Source: an uncultured Geobacteraceae bacterium (lineage in GTDB: Bacteria > Desulfobacterota > Desulfuromonadia > Geobacterales > Pseudopelobacteraceae). Taken from it: DNA of 58,186 bases. This document shows, one piece after another, positions 37,662 through 47,390 of the stretch (positions within the stretch are counted from its first letter, which is position 1; each line of letters starts with the position of its first letter). A model generated the notes under the pieces. That model had not been told where the DNA came from. It did no database searches and saw only the letters and a program-made list of their open reading frames with translations. The stretch lies in NCBI GenBank assembly GCA_903901875.1, contig CAIUSO010000051.1, forward strand, positions 1 to 58,186, read 5' to 3'. Made by a program: the position numbers and the translations under genes.

Positions 37662-38459
37662 TCAGAGCCGACCGCTCCGCTCCGCCTCTTTTGCCCGCTC
37701 CCAGAGGTGGTTCATCGCTTCCAGGGAGCTTTCCTGCATGGTTGTTCCCTGCTGGTGCAGGGATGTTTCCACATAACTGAAGCGGTTCTGGAAACGGGTA
37801 ATGGTTTTTCTCAGTGCCTCCTCCGGATTGAGGGAGAGATACCGTCCCAGATTGACGATGGCAAACAGCAGGTCTCCCAGTTCATCTTCCATCCGTTCCG
37901 TACTGCCTTCGCTCCGCGCCTCCTCAAATTCATGGAGCTCCTCCAGTACTTTGGCAAATACCTGGTCGGCATGTTCCCAATCAAAACCGACCCGTGCGGC
38001 TTTTTCCCCGATTTTGTGGGCTTTCAGCAGTGCGGGCAGGTGGTGGGGGATTCCGGAAAGGGCTGACGGACGTTCGGTTGTGCTCTTTTCAAGCTTTTTA
38101 ATCTTTTCCCAGTTTTCCACCTGCTGTTGACTGTCCTTTATTTCCAGATCGCCAAACACATGGGGATGGCGCCTGACAAGTTTTTCACAGAGGGTGGTGA
38201 TGACGTCATCCATGGTAAAGGTACCCGATTCTTCGGCGATTGCGGCATGAAAAACCGGCTGCAGCAGCAGGTCTCCCAATTCTTCCTTCAGATGGCCGGG
38301 GGAGTTCTCGTCAATCGCTTCTATAACCTCGTAGGTTTCTTCAAGAAGATAGCGGATCAGGCTCTGGTGGGTCTGCTCCGCATCCCACGGGCAACCACCC
38401 GGTTCTCGTAGTTTACGCATGATGGCAACAAGTTCTTCAAATGAGTAGCACGTCTTCAT
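37662..38459 (-). CDS. mazG: Nucleoside triphosphate pyrophosphohydrolase MazG
   Basis: 265 residues from ATG 38459, preceded by AAAAAAGGGGAG; the frame extends upstream but that stretch is antisense to the recG start. Hydrolyses NTPs and dNTPs to NMP and PPi; in E. coli it also lowers (p)ppGpp. Two MazG domains: GGCPWDAEQTHQSLIRYLLE with EELGDLLLQ, and a second with ELHEFEEARSEG and MEDELGDLLFAIVNL, each with the ExxE...ExxD acid set. Divergent from recG. Confidence 0.95.
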   Translation of the reverse strand: MKTCYSFEELVAIMRKLREPGGCPWDAEQTHQSLIRYLLEETYEVIEAIDENSPGHLKEELGDLLLQPVFHAAIAEESGTFTMDDVITTLCEKLVRRHPHVFGDLEIKDSQQQVENWEKIKKLEKSTTERPSALSGIPHHLPALLKAHKIGEKAARVGFDWEHADQVFAKVLEELHEFEEARSEGSTERMEDELGDLLFAIVNLGRYLSLNPEEALRKTITRFQNRFSYVETSLHQQGTTMQESSLEAMNHLWERAKEAERSGRL

Positions 38460-38595
38460 ACAACTCCCCTTTTTTATGTGATAGGGACAGATATGCCCCT
38501 CCGGCGGGCACTTGTCAATAATCTCGGTTGAAATTTGTGGACAATGGACCATAAAGAATACTATCTTCATCGGATTATGTCCGTGGGGAATCTGC

Positions 38596-40914
38596 ATGAC
38601 TACCGTCAGGTTGTCTGAAAACAATACGATAGCCATTCCTGATGAATTGCTGCGCAGTTTGAAACTGCAGCCGGGGTGCGCACTCATCGTTGCCGAGCGC
38701 GATGGTGAACTCATCATCCGTCCCGTTGGTACCGACGGAGAACAGTCCCCTGGGGCCGCTCCTGTCGCCATTCTCCCTCTTAAAAGTGCCATCAACCGCA
38801 AGAATCTTGAAACCGGTATCCGCTTTATCAAAGGGGTCGGCCCCAAACTGGGGGATCTCCTTGAAAAACGAGACATTCGTACCGTTGAGGATGCCCTCTA
38901 TTTTCTTCCGCTCCGCTATGAAGACCGCCGCCAGATAACTCCTGTTGCCGCACTGTATGCCGGACGAAGTGCCGTTTTTTCCGGTACGGTGGTGGCTGCT
39001 GATACCGCAACCACACGGGGGGGGCGTAACGTTTTTGAAGTCGTTGTCCGTGATGAGAGTGGTTCCATTACCTTCAAGTGGTTTCATTCCAACGGCGTCT
39101 GGATGAAGCGGACCTGGAAGATCGGCCGGACCGGTCTGTTCAGCGGTGAGGTCAACCAGTTCGGCTCCCAGCGGGAAATACACCATCCGGACGTGGAATG
39201 GGTCCCGGAGGGGGGAACCATACAGATGCTGATGGATGGTGATGCGGCGAATTATGGCCGTATCGTTCCGGTCTATCCATTGACGGAGGGGATACAGCAA
39301 AAGGCCATGCGCCGGGTCATGGGGGTGGTTGTTGATACCTTCATAGACAGCATTCAGAGTGTTATTCCACCGGCTGCAATTCCTGACGGTTTTCCTCCTC
39401 TCCGTGAGGCCCTGGCACTGGTACATCGTCCCGCCGCTGACAGTGAAATACAGGAGTATAACAGCGGCGGGACGGCCGCCCACCGGGCCCTTGCCTACGA
39501 TGAGTTTTTCTTCTGGGAGCTGGGACTGGCCCGTAAAAAACGGGGTGTTGCCCTGGAGGAGGGGATTTCCTTCAAGGTCAGTCATCGCTATACCAAGGAG
39601 CTTGTCCGGTTGCTCCCCTTTGAACTGACCGGGGCCCAACGGCGGGTATTGGCCGAAATAAAGAATGATATGATGTCCCCCCATCCGATGCACCGTCTGG
39701 TGCAGGGGGATGTGGGAAGCGGCAAGACCCTGGTGGCACTCATGGCGGCCCTCATTGCCGTTGAGAACGGGTATCAGGTGGCCCTGATCGTTCCGACCGA
39801 AATACTGGCCGAACAGCACTGGCAGACACTGCATCGCTGGTGCAGCCAGATGGGGCTGGTGGTGACCCTGATTACTGCGGGTCTCAAGGGGAAGGCCAAG
39901 AAAGCGGCGTTGGAACAGGCCGCCACCGGGGCGGCCCACATCGTTATCGGCACCCATGCGGTTATTCAGGAGAAAGTGACCTTCGCCCGTCTTGGCCTCG
40001 GGATCATAGACGAACAGCACCGTTTTGGGGTAGTGCAGCGAAGCATACTGAAGAAAAAGGGGACCAATCCTGATATTCTCGTCATGACCGCTACCCCCAT
40101 ACCCCGTACCCTGGCCATGACCTTATTCGGCGACCTGGACCTTTCGGTGATCGACGAACTGCCGCCGGGGCGCAGTCCCATCGAGACAAAAATATTTTTT
40201 GAGTCACGCCGCAGTCAACTCTATGATATGATGCGCCGGGAAGTGGCACTGGGGCATCAGGTCTACGTCATCTACCCGTTGGTGGAAGAGACGGAAAAGA
40301 GTGATTTAAAGGCGGCATGTCAGATGGCTGAACATCTGCAGACCGTCGTATTTCCCGGTATGATGGTCGGTTTGCTCCATGGCAGACTGACCTCCGGCGA
40401 GAAAGAAGCGGTGATGGCCTCCTTTGCCTCGGGAGAATCGGCCATTCTGGTATCCACAACCGTTATCGAGGTTGGCATCGATGTGCCGAATGCCTCAATG
40501 ATGGTCATTGAGCATGCGGAGCGGTTTGGCCTTTCCCAGCTGCATCAGTTGCGGGGCAGGGTGGGGCGGGGGAGTGCCCGGTCCACCTGTGTGTTGATGA
40601 CGCCGGGCAGGCTGTCGGAAGATGGTGAAAAGAGGCTGCGGGTGATGGAGGCAACCGGCGACGGCTTCCGCATTGCCGAAGCGGACCTGGAAATCAGGGG
40701 ACCCGGTGACTTTCTCGGCACCCGTCAGGCCGGTATGCCTGACTTTCGTGTGGCCAATATACTCAGGGACGGTTCTCTGCTGGAGCGGGCCCGTCAGGAG
40801 GCATTCGATCTCCTCGAAGATGATCCGGACCTTTCCCGGACTGAACATCTGCCGCTGAGGGATGAATTGATCAGACGGTGGGGCGGACGGCTGGAATTGG
40901 CAACGACAGGTTAA
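38596..40914 (+). CDS. recG: ATP-dependent DNA helicase RecG with AbrB-like N-terminal domain
   Basis: 772 residues from ATG 38596 (GGGGAA upstream), about 80 longer than E. coli RecG (693). Residues 1-45 (VRLSENNTIAIPDELLRSLK, LQPGCALIVAERDG, ELIIRPVG) look like a SpoVT/AbrB/MazE swapped-hairpin DNA-binding domain. After a linker comes the RecG wedge/OB domain (GVGPKLGDLLEKRDIRTVED, LRYEDRR), then helicase motifs: GDVGSGKT at about 371, DEQH at about 472, MTATPIPRT, and the TRG region with LRGRVGRG. Reverses stalled forks and unwinds R-loops. First gene of the recG-ribF-...-aroE run. Confidence 0.95.
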   Translation: MTTVRLSENNTIAIPDELLRSLKLQPGCALIVAERDGELIIRPVGTDGEQSPGAAPVAILPLKSAINRKNLETGIRFIKGVGPKLGDLLEKRDIRTVEDALYFLPLRYEDRRQITPVAALYAGRSAVFSGTVVAADTATTRGGRNVFEVVVRDESGSITFKWFHSNGVWMKRTWKIGRTGLFSGEVNQFGSQREIHHPDVEWVPEGGTIQMLMDGDAANYGRIVPVYPLTEGIQQKAMRRVMGVVVDTFIDSIQSVIPPAAIPDGFPPLREALALVHRPAADSEIQEYNSGGTAAHRALAYDEFFFWELGLARKKRGVALEEGISFKVSHRYTKELVRLLPFELTGAQRRVLAEIKNDMMSPHPMHRLVQGDVGSGKTLVALMAALIAVENGYQVALIVPTEILAEQHWQTLHRWCSQMGLVVTLITAGLKGKAKKAALEQAATGAAHIVIGTHAVIQEKVTFARLGLGIIDEQHRFGVVQRSILKKKGTNPDILVMTATPIPRTLAMTLFGDLDLSVIDELPPGRSPIETKIFFESRRSQLYDMMRREVALGHQVYVIYPLVEETEKSDLKAACQMAEHLQTVVFPGMMVGLLHGRLTSGEKEAVMASFASGESAILVSTTVIEVGIDVPNASMMVIEHAERFGLSQLHQLRGRVGRGSARSTCVLMTPGRLSEDGEKRLRVMEATGDGFRIAEADLEIRGPGDFLGTRQAGMPDFRVANILRDGSLLERARQEAFDLLEDDPDLSRTEHLPLRDELIRRWGGRLELATTG

Positions 40915-40924
40915 GGGACGGTTG

Positions 40925-41893
40925 ATGCAGATAGTACAAGGCCTACGGCATAACGAGATCATTCTGGATGCATCGGTGGTGACCATCGGAAACTTTGATG
41001 GGGTCCACCGGGGGCACGGGGAGATTTTTGCCCATTTGAGGCGTACCGCCGATGAGCGGAATGTCCCTTCGGTGGTGGTAACCTTCGACCCACATCCACT
41101 GAAAATCCTTGCCCCTGGGGCGGCACCGCTCCTCTTGACAACCCTTTCCCGGAAGAGTGGGCTGATCGGGGCCTATGGCATTGATTATCTCTGTGTCATT
41201 CCGTTTACCGCTGAATTTTCCCAACTCTCAGCCCGGGACTTTGTGGTTGAGATGCTCTGCCGCCCACTCGGCATGGGGCATATTATTATTGGACATGATT
41301 ACGCTTTCGGCAGGCATCGTCAGGGAAACTTCGCCACGTTGCAGCAGCTGGGCACTCAGTACGGTTTCACCGTTGAAGACCTGCCACCCATTGGGGAAGG
41401 GGGAATTGTCTTTAGCAGCAGTCAGATTCGCTCAGCAATCGGGGAGGGGGCTCTGGAAAGTGCTGCCCGTATGCTCGGTCGTAATTTTCAGCTCCAGGGC
41501 ACGGTGATTAAGGGGCGCCAGTTGGGACAGACCATAGGCTTTCCGACGGCAAATATTGCCACTGGCAATGAACTGGTGCCCGCCGATGGTGTCTATGCTG
41601 TGCTGGTGGAAGTTGGCGGCGGCTGTTACAAAGGTGCCTGCAATATCGGCTGCAATCCGACGGTCGGTGGAGGCACCCGCAGTATTGAGGTGTTTATCCT
41701 TGATTTTTCCGGTGATCTCTATGGTCAGGAAATTTCCCTGCAGTTCGTCAGCCGGATCAGACCGGTGGAAAAATTTCCCGATATCACCGCCCTGAAACAG
41801 GCCATCGGCCGGGATGTGGAAACGGTTCGGGCCATACTTGAACATAATAATATTGCAACGACAGGAACACTGTGCGCTCTCGAATCGACCTGA
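40925..41893 (+). CDS. ribF: Bifunctional riboflavin kinase / FAD synthetase
   Basis: 322 residues from ATG 40925, 10 bp after recG. The N-terminal FMN adenylyltransferase has GNFDGVHRGH at 22-31 and FSSSQIRSAI. The C-terminal riboflavin kinase has GRQLGQTIGFPTANI and GVYAVLVEVGG with CNIGCNPTVGG. Makes FMN and FAD. Its end overlaps the next gene by 22 bp. Confidence 0.96.
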   Translation: MQIVQGLRHNEIILDASVVTIGNFDGVHRGHGEIFAHLRRTADERNVPSVVVTFDPHPLKILAPGAAPLLLTTLSRKSGLIGAYGIDYLCVIPFTAEFSQLSARDFVVEMLCRPLGMGHIIIGHDYAFGRHRQGNFATLQQLGTQYGFTVEDLPPIGEGGIVFSSSQIRSAIGEGALESAARMLGRNFQLQGTVIKGRQLGQTIGFPTANIATGNELVPADGVYAVLVEVGGGCYKGACNIGCNPTVGGGTRSIEVFILDFSGDLYGQEISLQFVSRIRPVEKFPDITALKQAIGRDVETVRAILEHNNIATTGTLCALEST

Positions 41894-42882
41894 AAACCTG
41901 GATAGGCATCATCATCAGCCTCTTTTTTCTGTTTCTGCTCTTCAGGAAAATTGATGTTCACCAACTTGCCACGGCACTTCGCTCTGCCGACTACCGGTAC
42001 ATCGCACTGGCGGTTCTGTTTACCTTTGCCAGTTATTTTCTTCGTGCGGTGCGGTGGCGGTATCTGCTGATTGCCGAAAAAGAGATACCGCTCTCCTCGC
42101 TCTTTCCGGCCACCATAATCGGTTATATGGCAAATAACCTGCTCCCGGCCCGCCTGGGGGAGTTTGTACGGGCCTATACGCTGGCCCGTCGGGAACAGCT
42201 TGCAACGCCGGCCGTCTTTGCATCCCTGGTCATTGATCGTCTCTTTGACGGTTTCACGGTCTTGCTGCTGCTGGTGACAACACTCTTTACCCTCCATCTT
42301 CCGGCAGGTATGGAGGATGCCGCCACGGCACTCAAAACCGGCGGTATTGTCATGTTTGCACTTTACTGCGGGGTATTGCTGTTTCTCTTTGTGCTGAAAC
42401 GGCAAACCATAAAAACCCTGGCTATGGTCGGGTTTCTCCTGAAACCGTTTCCAGCTTCTGTGGGCGGGAAGGTTATTCCCCTGCTTGGTTCCTTCATCGG
42501 GGGAATCCGGCTCTCCTCCCGTGGCGGCCACGTTGGGGCGATGCTGGCATCATCTGTTGCCATCTGGCTTTTTTGCATTCTGCCGGTCGATATGGTATTA
42601 CGGGCCTTCAATATCCATCTGCCAATGATGGCTTCCGTGTTTATTTTAATACTGCTGGTGTTTGCGGTGATGGTTCCCGCCTCGCCCGGTTTTATTGGCA
42701 CCTATCACTACGCCTGTTATAAGGGGCTTTCGGTGTTTGGCATTGCGGAAAACACTTCGGTGAGTATTGCGCTGGTGATCCATGGAACGGCCTTTTTCCC
42801 AGTTATTGTTGCCGGTTTTTATTATCTCTGGAAGAATAAAGTATCATTACATGAGCTTCAGGGGGCTACGCAGGCACAATGA
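41872..42882 (+). CDS. Lysylphosphatidylglycerol synthase TM-region / UPF0104 family protein
   Basis: 336 residues with about eight membrane helices and a GTG start inside ribF. Family marks are FLRAVRWRYLL, YMANNLLPARLGEFVRAY, SLVIDRLFDG and MVPASPGFIGTYHY. Related to the MprF membrane domain and AglD/YbhN; proposed to flip or modify lipids. It lacks the soluble aminoacyl-transfer domain. Overlap with the following gene (ATGA) suggests a functional pair, perhaps in envelope glycosylation. Confidence 0.88.
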   Translation: MRSRIDLKTWIGIIISLFFLFLLFRKIDVHQLATALRSADYRYIALAVLFTFASYFLRAVRWRYLLIAEKEIPLSSLFPATIIGYMANNLLPARLGEFVRAYTLARREQLATPAVFASLVIDRLFDGFTVLLLLVTTLFTLHLPAGMEDAATALKTGGIVMFALYCGVLLFLFVLKRQTIKTLAMVGFLLKPFPASVGGKVIPLLGSFIGGIRLSSRGGHVGAMLASSVAIWLFCILPVDMVLRAFNIHLPMMASVFILILLVFAVMVPASPGFIGTYHYACYKGLSVFGIAENTSVSIALVIHGTAFFPVIVAGFYYLWKNKVSLHELQGATQAQ

Positions 42883-44744
42883 ATGTACCCAGATTCAGAA
42901 ATACCGGCATTGATATTTTTCTCATACTCTCTTTTATCATTCCGTTTGCCGTTTATATGGCCACGCTGGCTCCCTCAGTCACTTTTTTTGACAGTGGCGA
43001 ATTCCTGACCGCAACGGCATCACTGGGGTCGGCCCATTCTCCCGGCTATCCGCTGTTTTTAATGTACGCCAAGCCCTTTACCTGGCTCCCCTTCGGAAAT
43101 ATAGCTTTCCGGATAAACATTGCCACGGCGGTCTCCTCTTCCCTGGCTTGTCTGATGGTATATGTTCTGACGGTGCGGATTTTGAAACATGAGACACTGC
43201 TGGATGATGGCCGGCTCAGTGCCATACTCGCGAAAGGTGCCGGTTTAGCCGCCGCCGTGGCGTTCGGTGTTACCCCCCGGCTCTGGCTCCAGTCAAATCA
43301 TGACAAGCCGTATCCCCTTCTGGCATTCATCACGGCGGTTATTTTTTATCTGCTGTTCCAGTGGCAGGAAGAGTACCATGACGGCATTGAACGCCCCTCG
43401 TATATCTACGTCTGCACCTTTCTGGCCGGTTTGGCCATGGCGGTCCATCAGACGGTTGTTCTGTTGCTTCCTGCATGGTTTCTGATGATCGTACTGACGG
43501 ATTGGAGAATGATGCTGCGCATCAAAGAGCTGCTTCTGGCCATTACTTGTGCGCTGGTCGGCTTTTTGGTGCAGCTCTATCTCCCCCTGCGGGCCCTCAG
43601 TAATCCTTTGCTCAACTGGGGCGATTCCAAGACGGTTGGACAGTTTTTGTGGCATTTTCTCAGAAAAGGGTACCCCTCCACGCCGCCGGTGCGGGATCTG
43701 CCACTCTGGTGGGCGCAGATAAAGGCATTTAACATATCCCGTGAGTTCAGTTGGTTTGGTGCCGCCCTGGTAGTGGTGGGGCTGGTCTGGCTGTTCCGGC
43801 GTCATCGGACAGTTTTTGTCGCATATCTGGTTTCCGTGGCGGTATTTATTCTGGTAATTGCCGGCTATTTAAACACTCCCCTGGAAGTAATCTTTCTCAC
43901 AGAAGAATTTTTCACCCCCCTCTATCTGCTGACCGCCGTGCTTGTGGGCATTGGTCTTTTTGCCCTGCTTGGGGTGGCACTGGAGCGGTTTCATCTTCCC
44001 CGACCGTTTACGGCACCGGTGTACGGGGTGATTGCACTTTTCTTTTTATCACTTCCCTCAGCACTGTGTGCCGTTAATTATTTTGAAAATGATCAGCACA
44101 AAAATTATATCGCCTATGACTATGCCGTTAACTCTCTCCGGTCACTGCCCCAGAATGCCGTGATGTTTACCTGGGGTGATAGCGGTGCCTTTCCCCTTTG
44201 GTACCTGCAGGGGATTGAACGGTTGCGGGAGGATGTGGATCTTCCCCATACACCCCACCTGGTGTTCGGCTGGTACCTGGACAGCATGCCCCGAGTTTTC
44301 AGATATAGTAACTTGAGAAAATTTGATATAACCATGCTGGATCCGGAATCGGCCCTGCGGATTGCCGTCCAGGAAAATCTCGGTATTCGACCGGTCTATA
44401 TCGATTTTTCGACACGCTATTCCATTGAGTTCCGTGAATTTCAACCGACACAGCGGGGAATTGTGTACCGGTTACGAAAAAACAGTGAACCAACCGGAAT
44501 TCCCGATCTTGCACTATGGGAAAATTATAATATTCGTGGTATATTCGAAAAACAGTCGTTTCTTGATCTTGATACCGGAAAGGCTATTTTGATCTATGCC
44601 AACAGCTACCTTGAGGCTGGCGACTTTTTTGCCGGCATTAACAGACGCCAGGAGGCGATCGCCATGATGAAAAAAGCTGAACTGATATCACCTGATATGC
44701 GTGGGGCGATCGATCAGATTCGCACCCGTTACGGGCTGTATTAA
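42879..44744 (+). CDS. DUF2723 family GT-C glycosyltransferase-like membrane protein
   Basis: 621 residues, about 11-12 membrane helices in the first 400 residues. The first loop has APSVTFFDSGEFLTATASLG and AHSPGYPLF, the Asp/Glu and His-Pro elements of DUF2723 (protein O-mannosyltransferase-like GT-C fold). The C-terminal soluble part (from about 400) includes VMFTWGDSGAFPLWYLQG, normal for the family. Probably transfers a polyprenyl-linked sugar to an exported target; substrate unknown. Confidence 0.9.
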   Translation: MNVPRFRNTGIDIFLILSFIIPFAVYMATLAPSVTFFDSGEFLTATASLGSAHSPGYPLFLMYAKPFTWLPFGNIAFRINIATAVSSSLACLMVYVLTVRILKHETLLDDGRLSAILAKGAGLAAAVAFGVTPRLWLQSNHDKPYPLLAFITAVIFYLLFQWQEEYHDGIERPSYIYVCTFLAGLAMAVHQTVVLLLPAWFLMIVLTDWRMMLRIKELLLAITCALVGFLVQLYLPLRALSNPLLNWGDSKTVGQFLWHFLRKGYPSTPPVRDLPLWWAQIKAFNISREFSWFGAALVVVGLVWLFRRHRTVFVAYLVSVAVFILVIAGYLNTPLEVIFLTEEFFTPLYLLTAVLVGIGLFALLGVALERFHLPRPFTAPVYGVIALFFLSLPSALCAVNYFENDQHKNYIAYDYAVNSLRSLPQNAVMFTWGDSGAFPLWYLQGIERLREDVDLPHTPHLVFGWYLDSMPRVFRYSNLRKFDITMLDPESALRIAVQENLGIRPVYIDFSTRYSIEFREFQPTQRGIVYRLRKNSEPTGIPDLALWENYNIRGIFEKQSFLDLDTGKAILIYANSYLEAGDFFAGINRRQEAIAMMKKAELISPDMRGAIDQIRTRYGLY

Positions 44745-45593
44745 ATGATGCCCGGTGTGAGGGGTACTACCTCAATAATCGCTATCATTGGTGATCCCAT
44801 TCGACATTCAAAATCGCCAGTCATGCAGAATGCCGCCTTTTCTGCCGGTAACCTTGACTTCGTCTATGTGCCCTTTGGAGTCAGGCCTGAAAATCTCGGG
44901 GAGGCGGTTAATGGGCTCCGTGCCTTGGGGATTGCCGGTTTTAATGTGACTATTCCCCATAAAACAGCAATCATCCCGTTTCTTGACCGCTTGGAAGAGA
45001 GTGCTGTGGCAGCGGGGGCCGTTAATGTCGTTCAGGTGTGCGGCTCGTTGCTCGTCGGTCACAACACCGACGGAGATGGTCTGGTTGATGCACTTTTAAC
45101 CGATCTTGACTTTGTGCCCGGCACTGGGCAGATAGTTGTTTTGGGAGCAGGTGGTGCCGCCCGGGGGGCGGTCGCGGCACTGTGCCGGTCTGGTGCCCGG
45201 CAGATAGCTCTGGTGAATCGCTCACGGGAACATGCCGAGCGGTTGTGTACCGATATGCAGGAACGATTTCCCGGAACTGTTTTTTCGCTGATTTTTCCCG
45301 AACGGATTGATCAGGAACTTCTTGCGTCAACTGCGTTGCTGCTGAATACCACGTCTGTCGGCATGAAGGGTGAACGGTTTGAGCGTCTGGATCTTTCTGC
45401 GTTGGCTTCTTCGGCCAAAGTATATGACATGGTCTATGGTGCTTCAGCCACGCCACTGGTCAGTGACGCTTGTCGGCTCGGTTTAGGGGCGGTCAACGGT
45501 TTTGGCATGCTGGTGGCACAGGGAGAGCGGGCCTTTGAAATCTGGACCGGGGTGAAACCGCCCCTCGGCATAATGAGACGGGCATTGGAGTAG
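44745..45593 (+). CDS. aroE: Shikimate 5-dehydrogenase
   Basis: 282 residues starting on the base after the previous stop. NADPH-dependent reduction of 3-dehydroshikimate. IIGDPIRHSKSPVMQNAAF binds shikimate, K73 in NVTIPHK is the catalytic lysine, HNTDGDG holds the catalytic Asp, GAGGAARGA is the NADP loop with NRSREHAE after it, and the NGFGMLVAQG end is conserved. Precedes the pil genes as in Geobacter. Confidence 0.96.
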   Translation: MMPGVRGTTSIIAIIGDPIRHSKSPVMQNAAFSAGNLDFVYVPFGVRPENLGEAVNGLRALGIAGFNVTIPHKTAIIPFLDRLEESAVAAGAVNVVQVCGSLLVGHNTDGDGLVDALLTDLDFVPGTGQIVVLGAGGAARGAVAALCRSGARQIALVNRSREHAERLCTDMQERFPGTVFSLIFPERIDQELLASTALLLNTTSVGMKGERFERLDLSALASSAKVYDMVYGASATPLVSDACRLGLGAVNGFGMLVAQGERAFEIWTGVKPPLGIMRRALE

Positions 45594-45612
45594 AATACCT
45601 TTCAATAACCGC

Positions 45613-45641
45613 TTGACACTACACGTGGTTATTCCTAGTAT
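45613..45641 (+). promoter_or_regulatory. Strong sigma70 promoter upstream of pilB
   Basis: Consensus TTGACA (45613-45618), a 17-bp spacer, then TAGTAT (45636-45641), 27 bp before the pilB ATG. It suggests the pil genes start a new transcript rather than reading through from aroE. Confidence 0.75.
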
Positions 45642-45668
45642 GGTTGCCAGTCACCCGATGGAGTATAC

Positions 45669-47375
45669 ATGCAATCAAACAGGCTCGGTGAAGTTCTTGT
45701 AAGTAACAACTATATTACCCGGGAGCAGCTGGATAAAGCCCTTGAAGAACAGAAGCTTTCCGGTAACCAACTCCATCTGGGGAGTATCCTGATAAATAAT
45801 AAACTGCTTACAGAAGAGCAGCTTACCTCCTTTTTGTCCAAACAGTACGGCGTACCAAGTGTCAGTCTTGCCGATTATGATATCGAAGCTGCTGTAATCA
45901 AAATCATCCCGCCCGAAGTAGTTCAGAAATACCAGCTGATTCCGGTTAACCGGGCTGGTGCCACCCTGGTGGTGGCGGTCAGTGACCCGTCAAATCTGTT
46001 TGCCATTGAAGATATAAAATTCATGACCGGCTACAACATTGAAATGGTTGTGGCCTCGGAACGTGAGATCAAGGTTTCCATTGACAGGTATTATGACCAG
46101 TCCGCATCCCTGGCCGACGTCATGAGCGACCTGGACGTGGAAGACTTTGAAATTGTCGGCGACGAAGAACAGGTTGACGTGGGCTCACTGGAACGGGCCA
46201 CGGAAGATGCACCGGTTGTAAAGATGGTGAACGCCATTTTGCAGGATGCCATCCGGAAGAAAGCAAGCGACATTCATATCGAACCCTACGAAAAGATGTT
46301 TCGGGTCCGTTTTCGAATCGATGGTGTGCTCTATGAAATCATGAAGCCGCCGTTAAAATTAAAGAATGCCATCACTTCCCGTATCAAGATCATGGCCGAA
46401 CTTGATATCGCTGAACGTCGCCTTCCCCAGGACGGACGCATCAAAATCAAGCTGGGGGGGGGCAAAGACATGGATTTCCGTGTCTCCTGTCTTCCCACAC
46501 TGTTTGGCGAAAAGATCGTCATGCGACTTCTCGATAAGGGAAATCTCCAGACCGATTTGACCAAACTGGGCTATGAACCGGAAGCACTGGCCCATTTCAT
46601 GCACGAAATTCACAAGCCGTTCGGCATGGTTCTGGTTACCGGACCAACCGGTAGTGGCAAGACGGTCTCACTTTATTCGGCCATTTCGGAGCTGAACAAA
46701 GTGTCTGAAAATATATCGACAGCCGAAGATCCGGTCGAATTCAACTTTGCCGGCATCAATCAGGTACAGATGCATGAAGATATCGGCCTCAATTTTTCTG
46801 CGGCACTCCGTTCTTTTCTGCGGCAGGACCCGGATATCATTATGATCGGGGAGATCCGGGATTTTGAAACTGCTGAAATTGCCATTAAAGCCGCATTAAC
46901 CGGACATATGGTGCTTTCGACGTTGCATACCAACGATGCTCCGGCAACCATCAACCGTCTGTTGAATATGGGAATTGAACCATTTCTGGTCGCATCGGCA
47001 GTCAACCTCATTACGGCCCAGCGACTGGCCCGACGTGTCTGTAGCGAATGCAAACAGCCTGAAATCATTCCGGTGCCGGCCCTGATCAGTGCCGGAGTTC
47101 CGCCGGAAGAGGCGGCCGACTATGTCTGCATGCGGGGAACGGGGTGCCCCGTCTGCAACAATACCGGCTATAAAGGTCGCGTCGGCTTTTATCAGGTTAT
47201 GCCCATGCGTGAAGAGATTAAGGAGTTGATTCTGAATGGTGCCAATACGGCGGAGATTAAACGGGAATCCATGCGTATCGGTATCAAAACCATGCGTCAG
47301 TCCGGCTTGACAAAACTCAAGGAAGGGGTAACCTCTTTTGAAGAAGTATTAAGAGTTACCGTTTCCGATGATTAA
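45669..47375 (+). CDS. pilB: Type IV pilus extension ATPase PilB
   Basis: 568 residues. N-terminal GspE_N/MshEN domain (RLGEVLVSNNYITREQLDKA), then the hexameric ATPase: Walker A GPTGSGKT at 325-332, Asp box and Walker B region (DPDIIMIGEIRDFETAEIAI) and His box (TGHMVLSTLHTND). A tetracysteine zinc site (CSECKQ ... GCPVCNNTGYKGR) marks PilB rather than PilT. Powers pilus polymerisation at the inner membrane. First of pilB-pilT-pilC-pilS. Confidence 0.97.
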   Translation: MQSNRLGEVLVSNNYITREQLDKALEEQKLSGNQLHLGSILINNKLLTEEQLTSFLSKQYGVPSVSLADYDIEAAVIKIIPPEVVQKYQLIPVNRAGATLVVAVSDPSNLFAIEDIKFMTGYNIEMVVASEREIKVSIDRYYDQSASLADVMSDLDVEDFEIVGDEEQVDVGSLERATEDAPVVKMVNAILQDAIRKKASDIHIEPYEKMFRVRFRIDGVLYEIMKPPLKLKNAITSRIKIMAELDIAERRLPQDGRIKIKLGGGKDMDFRVSCLPTLFGEKIVMRLLDKGNLQTDLTKLGYEPEALAHFMHEIHKPFGMVLVTGPTGSGKTVSLYSAISELNKVSENISTAEDPVEFNFAGINQVQMHEDIGLNFSAALRSFLRQDPDIIMIGEIRDFETAEIAIKAALTGHMVLSTLHTNDAPATINRLLNMGIEPFLVASAVNLITAQRLARRVCSECKQPEIIPVPALISAGVPPEEAADYVCMRGTGCPVCNNTGYKGRVGFYQVMPMREEIKELILNGANTAEIKRESMRIGIKTMRQSGLTKLKEGVTSFEEVLRVTVSDD

Positions 47376-47390
47376 ACTACGGGAGTTCCG

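Noticed and set aside
38460..38876. 139-codon N-terminal extension of MazG
   Set aside because: Runs antisense into recG; the ATG at 38459 has a strong ribosome binding site and matches the family start.
38575..40020. 481-codon minus-strand frame opposite recG
   Set aside because: Antisense to conserved helicase motifs; translation has no domain signature.
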